64,000 nucleotides of DNA from JAAFIP01 sp963775085 (GCA_963775085.1 CAVZHO010000002.1:434001-498000), one strand, 5' to 3'; positions 1-7,985 are shown, counted from the first letter of the stretch. The notes: a model not told the origin generated them from the letters alone. Numbers and translations are program-made.

Positions 1-1473
1 AACACCGCGTTCAACGCCATGCTGAAAACGCTGGAAGAGCCGCCGGAGTACCTCAAGTTTGTCCTGGCCACCACCGATCCGCAAAAGGTGCCCGTCACTG
101 TGCTGTCGCGCTGCCTGCAGTTCAACCTGCGGCCAATGGCCCCCGAGACGATTTACGAGCACCTGCAAAAGGTGCTGGCGCTGGAGACGGTCACCAGCGA
201 TGACCCTTCCCTGCGTCTGCTGTCGCGCGCCGCCCGCGGCTCCATGCGCGACGCGCTGAGCCTGACCGACCAGGCGATTGCCTTTGGCAACGGCGTGCTG
301 GCCGAGGCTAATGTGCGCCAGATGCTGGGCGCGGTAGACCGCAGCTATGTATTTCGCCTGATTGAGGCGCTGGCGCAAGGTGACGGCAAGGCGGTCATCG
401 ACACCTCAGAAAACCTGCGTATCAACGGCCTGAGCGCCGCCAGCACGCTGGAGGACATGGCCAGCGTGCTGCAACGCATGGCCGTGGTGCACAGCGTGCC
501 CGATGCCTACGATAGCACCGACAGCGACGCGGTAGAGACCGCGCGTTTGGCGGGGCTCATGCCTGAGGACGAGACGCAACTCCTGTACAGCCTGTGTATC
601 CACGGCCGCGCCGAGCTGGGCCTGGCACCCGACGAATACGCGGGCTTGACGATGACATTGCTGCGGCTGCTGGCCTTCAAGCCCAAGGGGTTTAAGCCAG
701 CGAACCTGAGCCACCCGGTCAGCAACCAGGCAAGCCCGGGCGTTGCACCAACTGCTTCTATGAGCGCACCCACACCAGTCGCCGCCACCCCCCATCAGCC
801 TGCAGCTACCGCGCTGGCAAACCCTGCAGAACCAGTGGAAAAAAAAAGCCTGAATTTAGCCCCTCAGCTTAGCGTGCCCGGCACGCCGCAATCGGGCACA
901 TTCACCGTTACGGCCAGTTCAGCCGCTGCTTTGCCTGTGGTTGATCTGGGTGCTGAGGATTTGGAGCAAAATATGCCCGTAGTCCTTGTCGCTGGGACGC
1001 AAGCAGCTAGCAAATATATAGCAATCCCCATCCGCGAGCAGAGCCCACCCAGCTTGCGCACCGAGCAGCGTGTGCAGCCCGTGGCGGCTGACAAGGTACA
1101 CCAGGCCTGGGTGGCCAACGTGCAGCAGATGCTGGACGCCGAGAGCATCAACGCCCTGGTGCGCGAGCTGGCGGTGCAAAGCCAGTGCGTGGAGCAGGGC
1201 GCGCAGCACCTCACGCTGCGGGTAGAGCAGGCCTCGCTCAAAAGCGACGCGGCCCGCGATAAATTGCAAATCGCTTTTGCTGCCTTGGGCCGCAGCGAGG
1301 TGCTGACTATCGAACAAGGCCCGGTCACCGACTCGTGGGCCAAGCGCAACCAGGCCAAACTGGCCGCCCGCCAGCAGGCCGCCGAGGCGCTGATCCTGAA
1401 CGACCCGATGGTGCAAGACCTGCAAGCCCACTGGGGTGCGAAAATCGTGCCTGGCAGCATCAAAGCCTTGTAA
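1..1473 (+). CDS. dnaX: DNA polymerase III subunits gamma/tau, 5' truncated by window edge
   Basis: Clamp-loader ATPase of the replicative polymerase. The frame is open from base 1, so the start and the Walker motifs lie outside; 490 residues are visible. Residues 1-60 are the end of the AAA+ module (LKTLEEPPEYLKFVLATTD, then the SRC arginine-finger motif at 36-38). The collar domain follows to about 235, then a Pro/Ala-rich linker (about 235-360) and the tau-specific C-terminal domain (TEQRVQPVAADKVHQAWV onward). The linker contains a run of nine A (839-847) that could produce gamma by slippage, and a copy of a dispersed palindromic repeat (980-1023) read as protein. ybaB and recR follow, the usual bacterial order. 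Confidence 0.97.
   Translation, partial: NTAFNAMLKTLEEPPEYLKFVLATTDPQKVPVTVLSRCLQFNLRPMAPETIYEHLQKVLALETVTSDDPSLRLLSRAARGSMRDALSLTDQAIAFGNGVLAEANVRQMLGAVDRSYVFRLIEALAQGDGKAVIDTSENLRINGLSAASTLEDMASVLQRMAVVHSVPDAYDSTDSDAVETARLAGLMPEDETQLLYSLCIHGRAELGLAPDEYAGLTMTLLRLLAFKPKGFKPANLSHPVSNQASPGVAPTASMSAPTPVAATPHQPAATALANPAEPVEKKSLNLAPQLSVPGTPQSGTFTVTASSAAALPVVDLGAEDLEQNMPVVLVAGTQAASKYIAIPIREQSPPSLRTEQRVQPVAADKVHQAWVANVQQMLDAESINALVRELAVQSQCVEQGAQHLTLRVEQASLKSDAARDKLQIAFAALGRSEVLTIEQGPVTDSWAKRNQAKLAARQQAAEALILNDPMVQDLQAHWGAKIVPGSIKAL
839..847 (+). other. A9 run in dnaX, candidate gamma/tau slippage site
   Basis: Nine consecutive A read as GAA AAA AAA AGC in frame. One extra A moves reading to a frame that stops at TAG 870-872; loss of one A gives GCC TGA, stopping at 851-853. 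Either slip would end the protein in the linker, just after the collar domain, which is the layout of a gamma product. A short GC-rich inverted repeat (GCGTGCC/GGCACGC) follows at about 872-886. Production of gamma by ribosomal or transcriptional slippage on A-runs is known in other bacteria; use of this site is inferred. Confidence 0.5.
980..1023 (+). repeat. Dispersed AGCAGCTA palindromic repeat inside dnaX
   Basis: Copy of the short palindromic family found elsewhere in the window. It has the half-site TAGTCC..GGGAC, then GCAAGCAGCTAGC, an AT-rich loop and TATAGC. It is in frame and encodes part of the tau linker (VLVAGTQAASKYIAI). Confidence 0.6.
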
Positions 1474-1508
1474 TTCATCTATTTGTATTTAACCCAAAGG
1501 AATCCACC

Positions 1509-1841
1509 ATGTTCAACAAAGGACAACTCGCCGGCCTGATGAAGCAAGCCCAGGCCATGCAGGACAACATGAAAAAAGCCCAGGAAGAGTTGGGCTTGCT
1601 AGAGGTCACCGGCGAGTCCGGCGCAGGCCTGGTCAAAGTCACCATGACCTGCAAGCATGATGTGAAGCGCGTGCAGATTGACCCGAGCCTGCTGGCGGAC
1701 GACAAAGACATGCTGGAAGACCTGGTTGCCGCCGCGTTTAACGCTGCGGTGAACAAAGCCGAGTCAGTCAGCGGCGAGAAAATGGCCAAGATCAGCGCCG
1801 GGATGCCGAGTCTGCCTGGTGGCATGAAGATGCCTTTCTGA
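1509..1841 (+). CDS. ybaB: YbaB/EbfC family nucleoid-associated protein
   Basis: Small DNA-binding protein of 110 residues that forms homodimers and coats DNA; in many bacteria it lies between dnaX and recR, as here. The start is set by AAAGGA at 1496-1501, eight bases before the ATG; the longer open frame upstream overlaps dnaX and is not used. The protein shows the family pattern: FNKGQLAGLMKQAQAMQDNMKKAQEEL helix, a beta strand GLVKVTMTCKHDVKRVQID, and a Gly/Met-rich tail (SAGMPSLPGGMKMPF). It starts 35 bases after the dnaX stop, so cotranscription is likely. Confidence 0.96.
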   Translation: MFNKGQLAGLMKQAQAMQDNMKKAQEELGLLEVTGESGAGLVKVTMTCKHDVKRVQIDPSLLADDKDMLEDLVAAAFNAAVNKAESVSGEKMAKISAGMPSLPGGMKMPF

Positions 1842-1898
1842 AATCTGGCTTGACAGTCCGCTGCCGCGTAGCGGCAAGTCCTGTCCTCAACTGATTCG

Positions 1899-2489
1899 AT
1901 GTCCGACACCCACAATCTCTCCAGCCTCATCGATGCCCTGCGCCGCCTGCCCGGCGTGGGTGCCAAGTCGGCTGCGCGCATGGCGTTTCATCTGTTGCAG
2001 CATGACCGCGAGGGCGCGCAACTGCTGTCGCGTGCCCTGAGCGAGGCGGTGCAAAAAGTGCGCCACTGCACGCGCTGCTATACCTTCACCGAGGCCGAAG
2101 TGTGCCATACCTGCCAAGATGCGCAGCGCGACAAAACCAAGCTGTGCGTGGTGGAAACCCCCGCCGACCAGTCGGCGCTGGAACGTACCAGCGCCTACCG
2201 AGGGTTGTACTTCGTATTGATGGGCAAACTCAGCCCACTGGACGGCATTGGCCCTAAAGAAATTGGCCTGCACCGCCTGATGGATCGTGCCAGCGACGGC
2301 ATCGTCACCGAGGTGATTTTGGCCACCAACTTCACCGCCGAGGGTGAGACCACCGCCCACATCATCGCCCAATCCCTCAAGGCCCGTGGCCTGCAAGTCA
2401 CGCGGCTCGCGCGCGGCGTGCCTGCGGGTAGCGAGTTGGAGTATGTGGACCTGGGCACCATCGCGCATGCACTGGTGGATCGGCGATAA
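1899..2489 (+). CDS. recR: Recombination mediator RecR
   Basis: RecR (196 residues, normal length) works with RecF/RecO to load RecA on gapped DNA. Visible parts: an N-terminal helix-hairpin-helix (LRRLPGVGAKSAARMAFHLL, 14-33), a four-cysteine zinc site C57-x2-C60...C69-x2-C72, and a Toprim domain beginning at LCVVETPADQSALERT with the late motif VTRLARGVPAGSELEYVD. It lies 57 bases after ybaB; the gap holds a small hairpin (TGCCGC/GCGGCA). Last gene of the dnaX-ybaB-recR group. Confidence 0.97.
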   Translation: MSDTHNLSSLIDALRRLPGVGAKSAARMAFHLLQHDREGAQLLSRALSEAVQKVRHCTRCYTFTEAEVCHTCQDAQRDKTKLCVVETPADQSALERTSAYRGLYFVLMGKLSPLDGIGPKEIGLHRLMDRASDGIVTEVILATNFTAEGETTAHIIAQSLKARGLQVTRLARGVPAGSELEYVDLGTIAHALVDRR

Positions 2490-2640
2490 AGCCAGTTGTC
2501 GGTCTACCTTGTTATAGCCACGGTGTTTTGGCCAACATGTATCCCGCCCCATACCGATTTCCAGTTTGCGACGCTCATGGCTTGGTACGCCGGGACACTT
2601 TTGTGTGCCGATGCACGTTGTACGCCCAGGTAGTTTGTAC

Positions 2641-2745
2641 GCCCTGGCACTTGGGGTGAATGGCTACGCGGCTGTCCTCCGTGGCGGCCTAGGGCCGCCT
2701 ACTCCCCCTTTATGCCGCTACGCCATTCACCCCAAGCGCCAGGGC
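2641..2745 (+). repeat. 105-bp palindromic element, copy 1 (forward)
   Basis: A near-perfect palindrome. The 24-base arms are 2641-2664 and 2722-2745, with one mismatch. The 57-base core carries GCGGC/GCCGC, the unpaired CTGTCCTCC, an inner hairpin GGCGGCC-TAG-GGCCGCC, and the unpaired strand CTCCCCCTTTAT. No reading frame is conserved. It is the first half of an inverted pair with the element at 2794-2898. Upstream (2584-2640) the arm end TACGCC is repeated three times. Confidence 0.85.
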
Positions 2746-2793
2746 AGCGGGAATAGTTGGAATGCGACGGTCAAACTCCCGCCATCTCAGCAA

Positions 2794-2898
2794 GATCCGG
2801 CGGGCGGTGCACTTAGCGCAGCGGCATAAAGGGGGAGGTGGCGGCCCTAGGCCGCCCCGGAGGACAGCTGCGGAGCTAAGTGCGCCGCTCGCCGGATC
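2794..2898 (-). repeat. 105-bp palindromic element, copy 2 (reverse)
   Basis: Same element as at 2641-2745, inverted and 48 bp away. The arms 2794-2817 and 2875-2898 pair with two mismatches but differ strongly in sequence from copy 1. The 57-base core is close to copy 1 on the minus strand, with the same inner hairpin. The right arm continues into a tail that is directly repeated (2880-2909 and 2922-2950, ending GATCCCGTGACGACT). Confidence 0.85.
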
Positions 2899-2950
2899 CC
2901 GTGACGACTGAGCAAGATGAAGTTCGCCGCTCGCCGATCCCGTGACGACT
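2880..2950. repeat. Tandem tail repeat of the compound palindromic locus
   Basis: Two direct copies of a unit of about 30 bases (2880-2909, 2922-2950) sharing CGCCGCTCGCC and GATCCCGTGACGACT. The first overlaps the right arm of the preceding element. The second locus has the same arrangement at 7898-7976. Between here and the next gene (2951-3100) only a Shine-Dalgarno sequence for the receptor gene is recognisable. Confidence 0.7.
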
Positions 2951-3100
2951 ACGCCGATAGACACGATTTGGATGCACTCCAAAAAACCAAAGCCCTTGCG
3001 CTCATGGTTCACCCTAGTAGTTAGGCCTGCGCAATTGCCCTAGAGTGGCTAGGCGTTGCCTTAGCGCAGCCATCATCCACCGCTTAGTTAGGAGTTATCC

Positions 3101-4093
3101 ATGCCGATCTTCTCTCGCCGTTCTTTGGTTGCCCGCGCTGCCTGCGCTGTGGCTGGTTTGACGCTCTTGGCCGCAGCCCTGCCGGTGGCAGCGCAGAGCT
3201 ACCCAGCCCGGCCTATCACGCTGATTGTGCCCTGGGGCGCTGGTGGCGGCACCGACGCTACTGCCCGCATCATCGGCAGCTTGCTGGAAAAGGAAATCGG
3301 CCAACCCGTCACGGTGGTGAACCGTACCGGCGGCTCTGGCGTGGTGGGGCACTCGGCCATTGCGTCGGCCGCGCCAGATGGCTACACCCTGGGTATGGCC
3401 ACCGTAGAGATTGGCATGATGCACTGGCAGGGGCTGACTGAGCTGACGGGTGCCTCCTACACCCCGCTGGGCTTGGTCAATGCAGACCCCGCCGGTGTGC
3501 AGGTGCGTACCGACTCGCCGTATAAGACCGTCAATGAATTGCTGGCCGCCATCAAGGCCAGTCCCGGCAAATTCAAGGCCTCGGGCACCGGGCAGGGCGG
3601 CATCTGGCACCTGGCCATTGCCGGCATGCTGCGGGACCAGAAGATTGACCCGGCTTCGGTGCCCTGGGTGCCGAGCAACGGCGCTGCGCCGGGCCTGCAA
3701 GACATGATGGCTGGCGGCGTGGATATCGCGCCAGTGTCGCTGCCCGAAGCGCGCTCACTGATTGACGCTGGCAAGGTAAGAAGCCTGGCCATCATGAACG
3801 ACAAACCGTCTGCGCTGTACCCCAACGTGCCTACGCTCAAACAGGCTACCGGAAGCGACTGGACCATGGCCGCCTGGCGCGGTCTGGTGGCACCCAAGGG
3901 CATTCCGGCAGAGGCACGAGACAAGCTCAGCGCGGCGCTGCGGAAAATTGCCGCCAGCAAAGAGTACAACGACTTTATGAGCAGCCGGGGCTTTGGCGTC
4001 ATCTATGCCGGCCCAGAGGAGTTTGCCAAATTTATGGCCAAGTCCGACACCGAGCTGGGTGCGACGATGAAGGCCGTGGGCATTGCCAAATAA
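3101..4093 (+). CDS. Bug-family tripartite tricarboxylate transporter receptor
   Basis: Periplasmic solute receptor (330 residues) of the TctC/Bug family, which binds carboxylates and delivers them to a TctAB membrane pair. Residues 1-31 are a signal peptide (RRS near the N-terminus, hydrophobic core, cleavage after VAAQ). The mature start YPARPITLIVPWGAGGGTDATAR is the typical ligand-loop motif, followed by GQPVTVVNRTGGSG. The start has AGGAG six bases upstream. tctB begins 18 bases downstream and tctA follows, so this receptor has its own transporter, unlike the three orphan Bug receptors in the window. Confidence 0.93.
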   Translation: MPIFSRRSLVARAACAVAGLTLLAAALPVAAQSYPARPITLIVPWGAGGGTDATARIIGSLLEKEIGQPVTVVNRTGGSGVVGHSAIASAAPDGYTLGMATVEIGMMHWQGLTELTGASYTPLGLVNADPAGVQVRTDSPYKTVNELLAAIKASPGKFKASGTGQGGIWHLAIAGMLRDQKIDPASVPWVPSNGAAPGLQDMMAGGVDIAPVSLPEARSLIDAGKVRSLAIMNDKPSALYPNVPTLKQATGSDWTMAAWRGLVAPKGIPAEARDKLSAALRKIAASKEYNDFMSSRGFGVIYAGPEEFAKFMAKSDTELGATMKAVGIAK

Positions 4094-4111
4094 ACTGCCT
4101 ATTCCCTCAGC

Positions 4112-4585
4112 ATGAAACTCAACGATGCGGTCTTCGGGCTGCTGCTGACTGTTTTTGGCCTTGCCATTCTGTTTGCTATTCGCAATTTTCCCAGCATCCC
4201 TGGCCAAAGCGTCGGCCCGGCATTGTTCCCCGGCATGATTGCCACTGGCCTGTGCATTGGCGGCGTGCTGCTGATGGTGCAGGGCTGGCGCGTGCGCAGG
4301 GTGGTGCCCTGGGTGTCGTGGCAAGACTGGGTGCGTTCGCCGCGCCATGTGCTGGCCCTGGTGCTGCTGGTGGCCAGCGTGGTGTTCTACATGCTTGCGG
4401 CGCAGCGGCTGGGCTTTTTGATCTGCGCCCCCGTTATCTTGACCGCACTGTTTGTGGTGCTGCGCGTGCCCCTGGGCCGGGCCGTGCTGGTGGCGGTGGT
4501 TGCCAGCCTGGTCATCCATTTTGCGTTTTATAAACTGCTGCGTGTGCCTCTGCCCTGGGGCATCCTGGTCAACTATGCCTGGTAG
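4112..4585 (+). CDS. tctB: Tripartite tricarboxylate transporter small membrane subunit TctB
   Basis: Protein of 157 residues with four predicted membrane helices (about 5-25, 40-60, 80-100 and 110-150), as expected for TctB. After the first helix comes the family-typical AIRNFPSIPGQSVGPALFPGMIATGL segment. TctB pairs with TctA in sodium- or proton-coupled uptake of carboxylates in the inner membrane. It lies between the receptor gene and tctA with gaps of 18 and 34 bp, an operon layout. Confidence 0.92.
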   Translation: MKLNDAVFGLLLTVFGLAILFAIRNFPSIPGQSVGPALFPGMIATGLCIGGVLLMVQGWRVRRVVPWVSWQDWVRSPRHVLALVLLVASVVFYMLAAQRLGFLICAPVILTALFVVLRVPLGRAVLVAVVASLVIHFAFYKLLRVPLPWGILVNYAW

Positions 4586-4619
4586 CGGCGTTCAACCAAC
4601 CCAGCGGAATTAAATAGCT

Positions 4620-6120
4620 ATGTGGAGCGCAGCCGGACAAGCCTTTTCCATGGTGTTTGAGCCCTACACCCTGATGGTGATGGTGCTGGCATCTTTTTAC
4701 GGCCTGTTTGTCGGTGCGGTGCCGGGGCTTACCGCCACCATGGCCACCGCGCTCTTGGTGCCGGTCACATTTTTCATGGCGCCAGTACCTGCCATTGCCG
4801 CCATCGTCACTGCCACGGCCATGGCGATTTTCTCCGGCGATATTCCGGGCTGCCTGCTGCGCATACCGGGTACACCGGCCTCGGCGGCGTACACCGACGA
4901 GGCCTTTGCCATGACCAAAAAAGGCCAGGCCGAAATGGCGCTGGGCGCGGGGCTGGTGTTCTCTGCGGTGGGTGGCTTGTTTGGTACGGCGGTGCTGATT
5001 TTGGCGGCTCCGGCGCTGGCTGACTTTGCCATCAAGTTCAGTTCATTCGAGTATTTTTGGCTGGTGCTGCTGGGCCTGACCTGCGCGGTGTTCATTACGT
5101 CCGACCGTCCGCTCAAAGGCGTGATCACATTGTTCCTGGGCTTGCTGGTGGCCTGCGTGGGCCTGGGCAACCCGGCGGGTTTCCCGCGTTTTACCTTTGG
5201 CAATACCGAGCTGACCGGCGGCATTGGCATGATCTCCATGATGATCGGCATGTTTGCCATTTCCGAGATCATCCGCTACGTGGTGGACACCAGCCCTCCC
5301 GCCGAGTTGGTGGTAGAGCAGGTGGGTAATGTGCTCAAGGGCCAGTGGAAGCTGGCCAAGAAATACCCGGTGCAAATCCTGCGCGGCAGCGTGCTGGGCA
5401 CGGCGGTGGGTGCCTTGCCCGGCGCGGGGGCTGACATCGCGGCGTGGATGTCGTATGCCACCAGCAAAAAGTTTTCCAAAGAGCCGGAAAAGTTTGGCAC
5501 CGGGCATGTGGAGGGCATTGTCGAGTCAGGCTCGGCCAACAACAGTGCGCTGGCGGGGGCGTGGATTCCGGCGCTTGGTGTTTGGCATTCCCGGCGACTC
5601 GATCACCGCCATCGTGATTGGCGTGCTGTACATGAAAAACATGAACCCCGGGCCGTCGCTGTTTACCAACAACCCGCAGAACATCTACGCCATATTTCTC
5701 ATCTTCATCCTGGCCAACATCATCATGATCCCGCTGGGCATCCTGTGCATCAAGGCCGCGCGGCGTATCCTGAAGGTGCCGCGCAATATTCTGATGCCGA
5801 TCATTTTGCTGTTCTGCATGGTGGGCACCTTTGCCATCAACAACTCGATGTTTGAAATTGGCGTGATGCTGGTGGCGGGGCTGGTGGCCTATCTGCTGGA
5901 AGAGAACGACTTCCCCATCGCCCCCGCCATTTTGGGCGTGGTGCTGGGCGGCATGCTGGAAGAAAATTTCATCACCTCGATGATCAAGTCCGACGGCAAC
6001 CTGATGGCCTTTGTCGGCAGGCCAATAGCGGCCACGCTGGCAGTGGTGACTGTGCTGGTGTGGGTGTCACCCTTGGTGATGGCGAGGGTGCGCAAACGAA
6101 GGGTGCAGCAGTTGGCGTGA
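4620..6120 (+). CDS. tctA: Tripartite tricarboxylate transporter large subunit TctA, frameshifted
   Basis: Large permease subunit with about twelve membrane helices. The first frame runs intact to GSANNSALAGAWIPAL (about base 5575) and then becomes nonsense. The next frame resumes exactly with VFGIPGDSITAIVIGVLYMKNMNPGP, the conserved TctA segment, and runs to 6120. The text GCGCTTGG at 5571-5578 has one T too many; without it the gene encodes 499 residues, the normal family length. Nothing else is damaged. Either a recent inactivating mutation or a one-base sequence error; I cannot tell which. Confidence 0.88.
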
Positions 6121-6145
6121 ATGGTTTAGCGATTGCGCTGGGCTC

Positions 6146-6239
6146 GCTCTGGAACTTGGCGTGCACAGCTCCGCGGCTGTCCCCCGCCCTTCGGGCTCCT
6201 CCTTTATGCCGCTGCGCTGTGCACACCAAGCGCCAGAGC
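6146..6239 (+). repeat. Palindromic element, copy 3 (forward, 94 bp)
   Basis: The arms 6146-6169 and 6216-6239 (24 bases each) pair with three mismatches. They resemble the arms of copy 1 (CTTGG..GTG). The core keeps GCGGCTGTC and CCTTTATGCCGC, but the inner hairpin is a different, shorter one (GCCC-TTC-GGGC). The element is therefore 11 bp shorter while its fold is kept. It starts 25 bp after the tctA stop. Confidence 0.8.
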
Positions 6240-6377
6240 TGCGTACAAGGTTTGGTGTGAGGCACAAACGGTGGACCGCCCACCATGATCGCTAGAGCGG
6301 GTCGGCGGTGTACTCAGCGTAGCGGCATAAAGGGGGAGTAGGCTGCCCTAGGCAGCCATGGAGGACAGCCGCGTAGC

Positions 6378-7886
6378 CAATACTGTTCTATTAACTAGAA
6401 ATTGATAATTTCTCCCTCCCCCATTTGCTAAGAGGCTTGGGCTGCAATATCCGTGGCGTTGCACAAATAGACTCGCTGGTGCGCACGCGGGTCAGGCTAC
6501 TGGCGTAGGCGCTACGCTTGTGTTTGACCATGCGTGGCCTGTGCAAGCCCCGGCTGCTCACGCATTTGAGCTTAGAGACCTCTTGCAGCAGCAATCTGAA
6601 CCAGCGCCTGCGGCATCGGGGCCGGTCAGGGGGGAAAGGCCCCTGAGTGGGGCTGGTGTCTGCGCACTAATTGGAGCGTCCCGGTAAACGATAACTGTCG
6701 TTGACTTAATCGGTGCGCACTGGCCGCCTGGTGCATCAGCCAACAGGTCGCGTAGTGCATCAGCAACCAGCCATAGAACTCTTGTTCAATGCCCTGGGGC
6801 GTTTTGCTTCTAAGGGTTCGCCTGCCCTGCAGGGTATGCGTTTTGAGCTCATCCAAGACGCTTTCAATCTCCCAGCGCTGGCTGTACAACGCGGCCAGCT
6901 CCAGGGCTGGGGCCGTCGTTGGATCCAGTAAGGTGGTGAGCAAGCGATAGCGCTCTTGCGCACTATTTTGTTGGGGCAAGTCGTACTCAATCACGCGCAC
7001 CTGCAGCGCGCCCATGCCGACTCGGCGCGACTTCTGGTTGGGATACAGGGTGGTGAGGTAGGAGCCATCACCCAGCACCTGGTCTATGGGCAGTTGCCAA
7101 TCGGTCTTGCAGCGCCACAGCAACTGGGCTGCGCTGGCACTGGCTTGGAGCCAGTTGGCGTAGCCGCAAAAGCCCCTATCAGCCAAGCACAGCATGTCCG
7201 GTTGCAGCCGCTGCAAGAGGGGTTGGGCCAAGGCGTTCTCGCTTTGGCTGCTGGAGCCTAGCTGGGCATCGATGATGGCGTGGGTGGCGCATTCGGCCAG
7301 CAGCACGCAGCGCGCCTGAGGGTAGGCGGCCAGGCGACCCGAGGTATTGTGGCGGCCAAAGTGCTGTGCATTGGCCGCCTCGTCGGGGATGTCAAAGACG
7401 CTGCCATCGAGGGCGACCAAGCGCAGTCCGCCGTAGAAGGCGTGCGGTTGGGCTTTGGGGCTGGCCAGGGGTTGGCAGGCGCGTGCATGCAGCGCCTTGA
7501 GGGGTGCACTGCCCAGGCGGGTGCGTGCGGTGCTGATGGCGGATTTGACGACCGTGCGGGGGGCAATGCCGCCATGCACGCTGGCCAGGCCTTGGGCGAC
7601 GGCGGCAAATACGGCTTCGTAGGCCGCTTGCGGGTACAGCGCCAGCGCCATGCAGTAGTAGGTGGTCACCTGGGCTGGAAAGGAGCGCACGCGCTGGCTT
7701 TGCACCCCGTGTTCTTGGAGCACGGATTGGACCAGCTCCAGCGGGTAGACGCGCGCCAGGAGGCTGGCGCCCAGATAGTCGGTCAGTCGAATCCCATCGC
7801 CTAAGGTTGCCTTGGTTCTTGCCACGCTGTGACTCCTTGTATGGAGTCTGTATTCTGACACAGATTACTCTAATAGAACAGTATTG
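6378..7886 (-). mobile_element. IS4-family insertion sequence, 1509 bp
   Basis: The ends CAATACTGTTCTATTA (6378-6393) and TAATAGAACAGTATTG (7871-7886) are perfect 16-bp inverted repeats. The flanks are the identical decamer GCCGCGTAGC (6368-6377 and 7887-7896), a 10-bp target duplication, which fits the IS4 family. One transposase gene on the minus strand fills the element. The target was the palindromic element at 6295-7918. Confidence 0.93.
6391..7825 (-). CDS. IS4-family transposase, C-terminal tail frameshifted
   Basis: DDE transposase. I chose GTG at 7825 because AAGGAG lies seven bases upstream (7833-7838) inside the element. Numbering from there: an N-terminal IS4 domain (1-110), D140 in VALDGS, D216 in CLADRGF, and the exact IS4 signature Y314-x2-R317-x3-E321-x6-K328 (YSQRWEIESVLDELK). 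The frame stops at 6626 after GAFPP. The +1 frame continues DRPRCRRRWF and RPRMVKHKRSAYASS, which resembles the basic tail usual in this family. A run of six G on the plus strand (6629-6634) is the shift site; five would restore one frame. The catalytic residues are unaffected. Confidence 0.9.
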
Positions 7887-7897
7887 GCCGCGTAGCT

Positions 7898-7976
7898 GAG
7901 TACGCCGTCGGCCAGCTCCCGTACAAGATTGACCGAGTCCCTCAGAGTACGCTAGCGGCCCGCTCCCGTACAAGAC
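7898..7976. repeat. Tandem tail repeat of the second compound palindromic locus
   Basis: Two direct copies (7898-7929 and 7945-7976) of a unit of about 32 bases with GAGTACGC, CGGCC and CTCCCGTACAAGA. The first overlaps the right arm of the split element. It mirrors the tail at 2880-2950 in position and spacing. A third, solitary copy lies at 58947-58980. Confidence 0.7.
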
Positions 7977-7985
7977 TTAGCACCA

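Larger units (their letters stand above)
6295..7918 (-). repeat. 105-bp palindromic element, copy 4 (reverse), split by IS4 insertion
   Basis: The left part is 6295-6377 and the right part 7897-7918. Removing the IS and one copy of its 10-bp duplication restores exactly 105 bp. The arms 6295-6318 and 7895-7918 pair with four mismatches. The inner hairpin is GGCTGCC-CTA-GGCAGCC: compared with copies 1 and 2, one base pair has changed on both sides (covariation). It forms an inverted pair with the element at 6146-6239, 55 bp away. Confidence 0.82.

Noticed and set aside
1335..1508. N-terminal extension of ybaB
   Set aside because: Overlaps dnaX out of frame; a ribosome site and homology place the start at 1509.
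2566..2829. Open frame of 87 codons over the palindromic locus
   Set aside because: It runs through structured repeats, has no homology I recognise and no ribosome site.
2641..2898. Integron attC-type recombination sites
   Set aside because: Size and palindromy fit, but the GTTRRRY/RYYYAAC core sites are absent and there are no cassettes or integrase.
3755..4519. Minus-strand open frame of 254 codons, His/Gln-rich
   Set aside because: Antisense to the receptor and tctB genes; composition is that of a reversed GC-rich frame.
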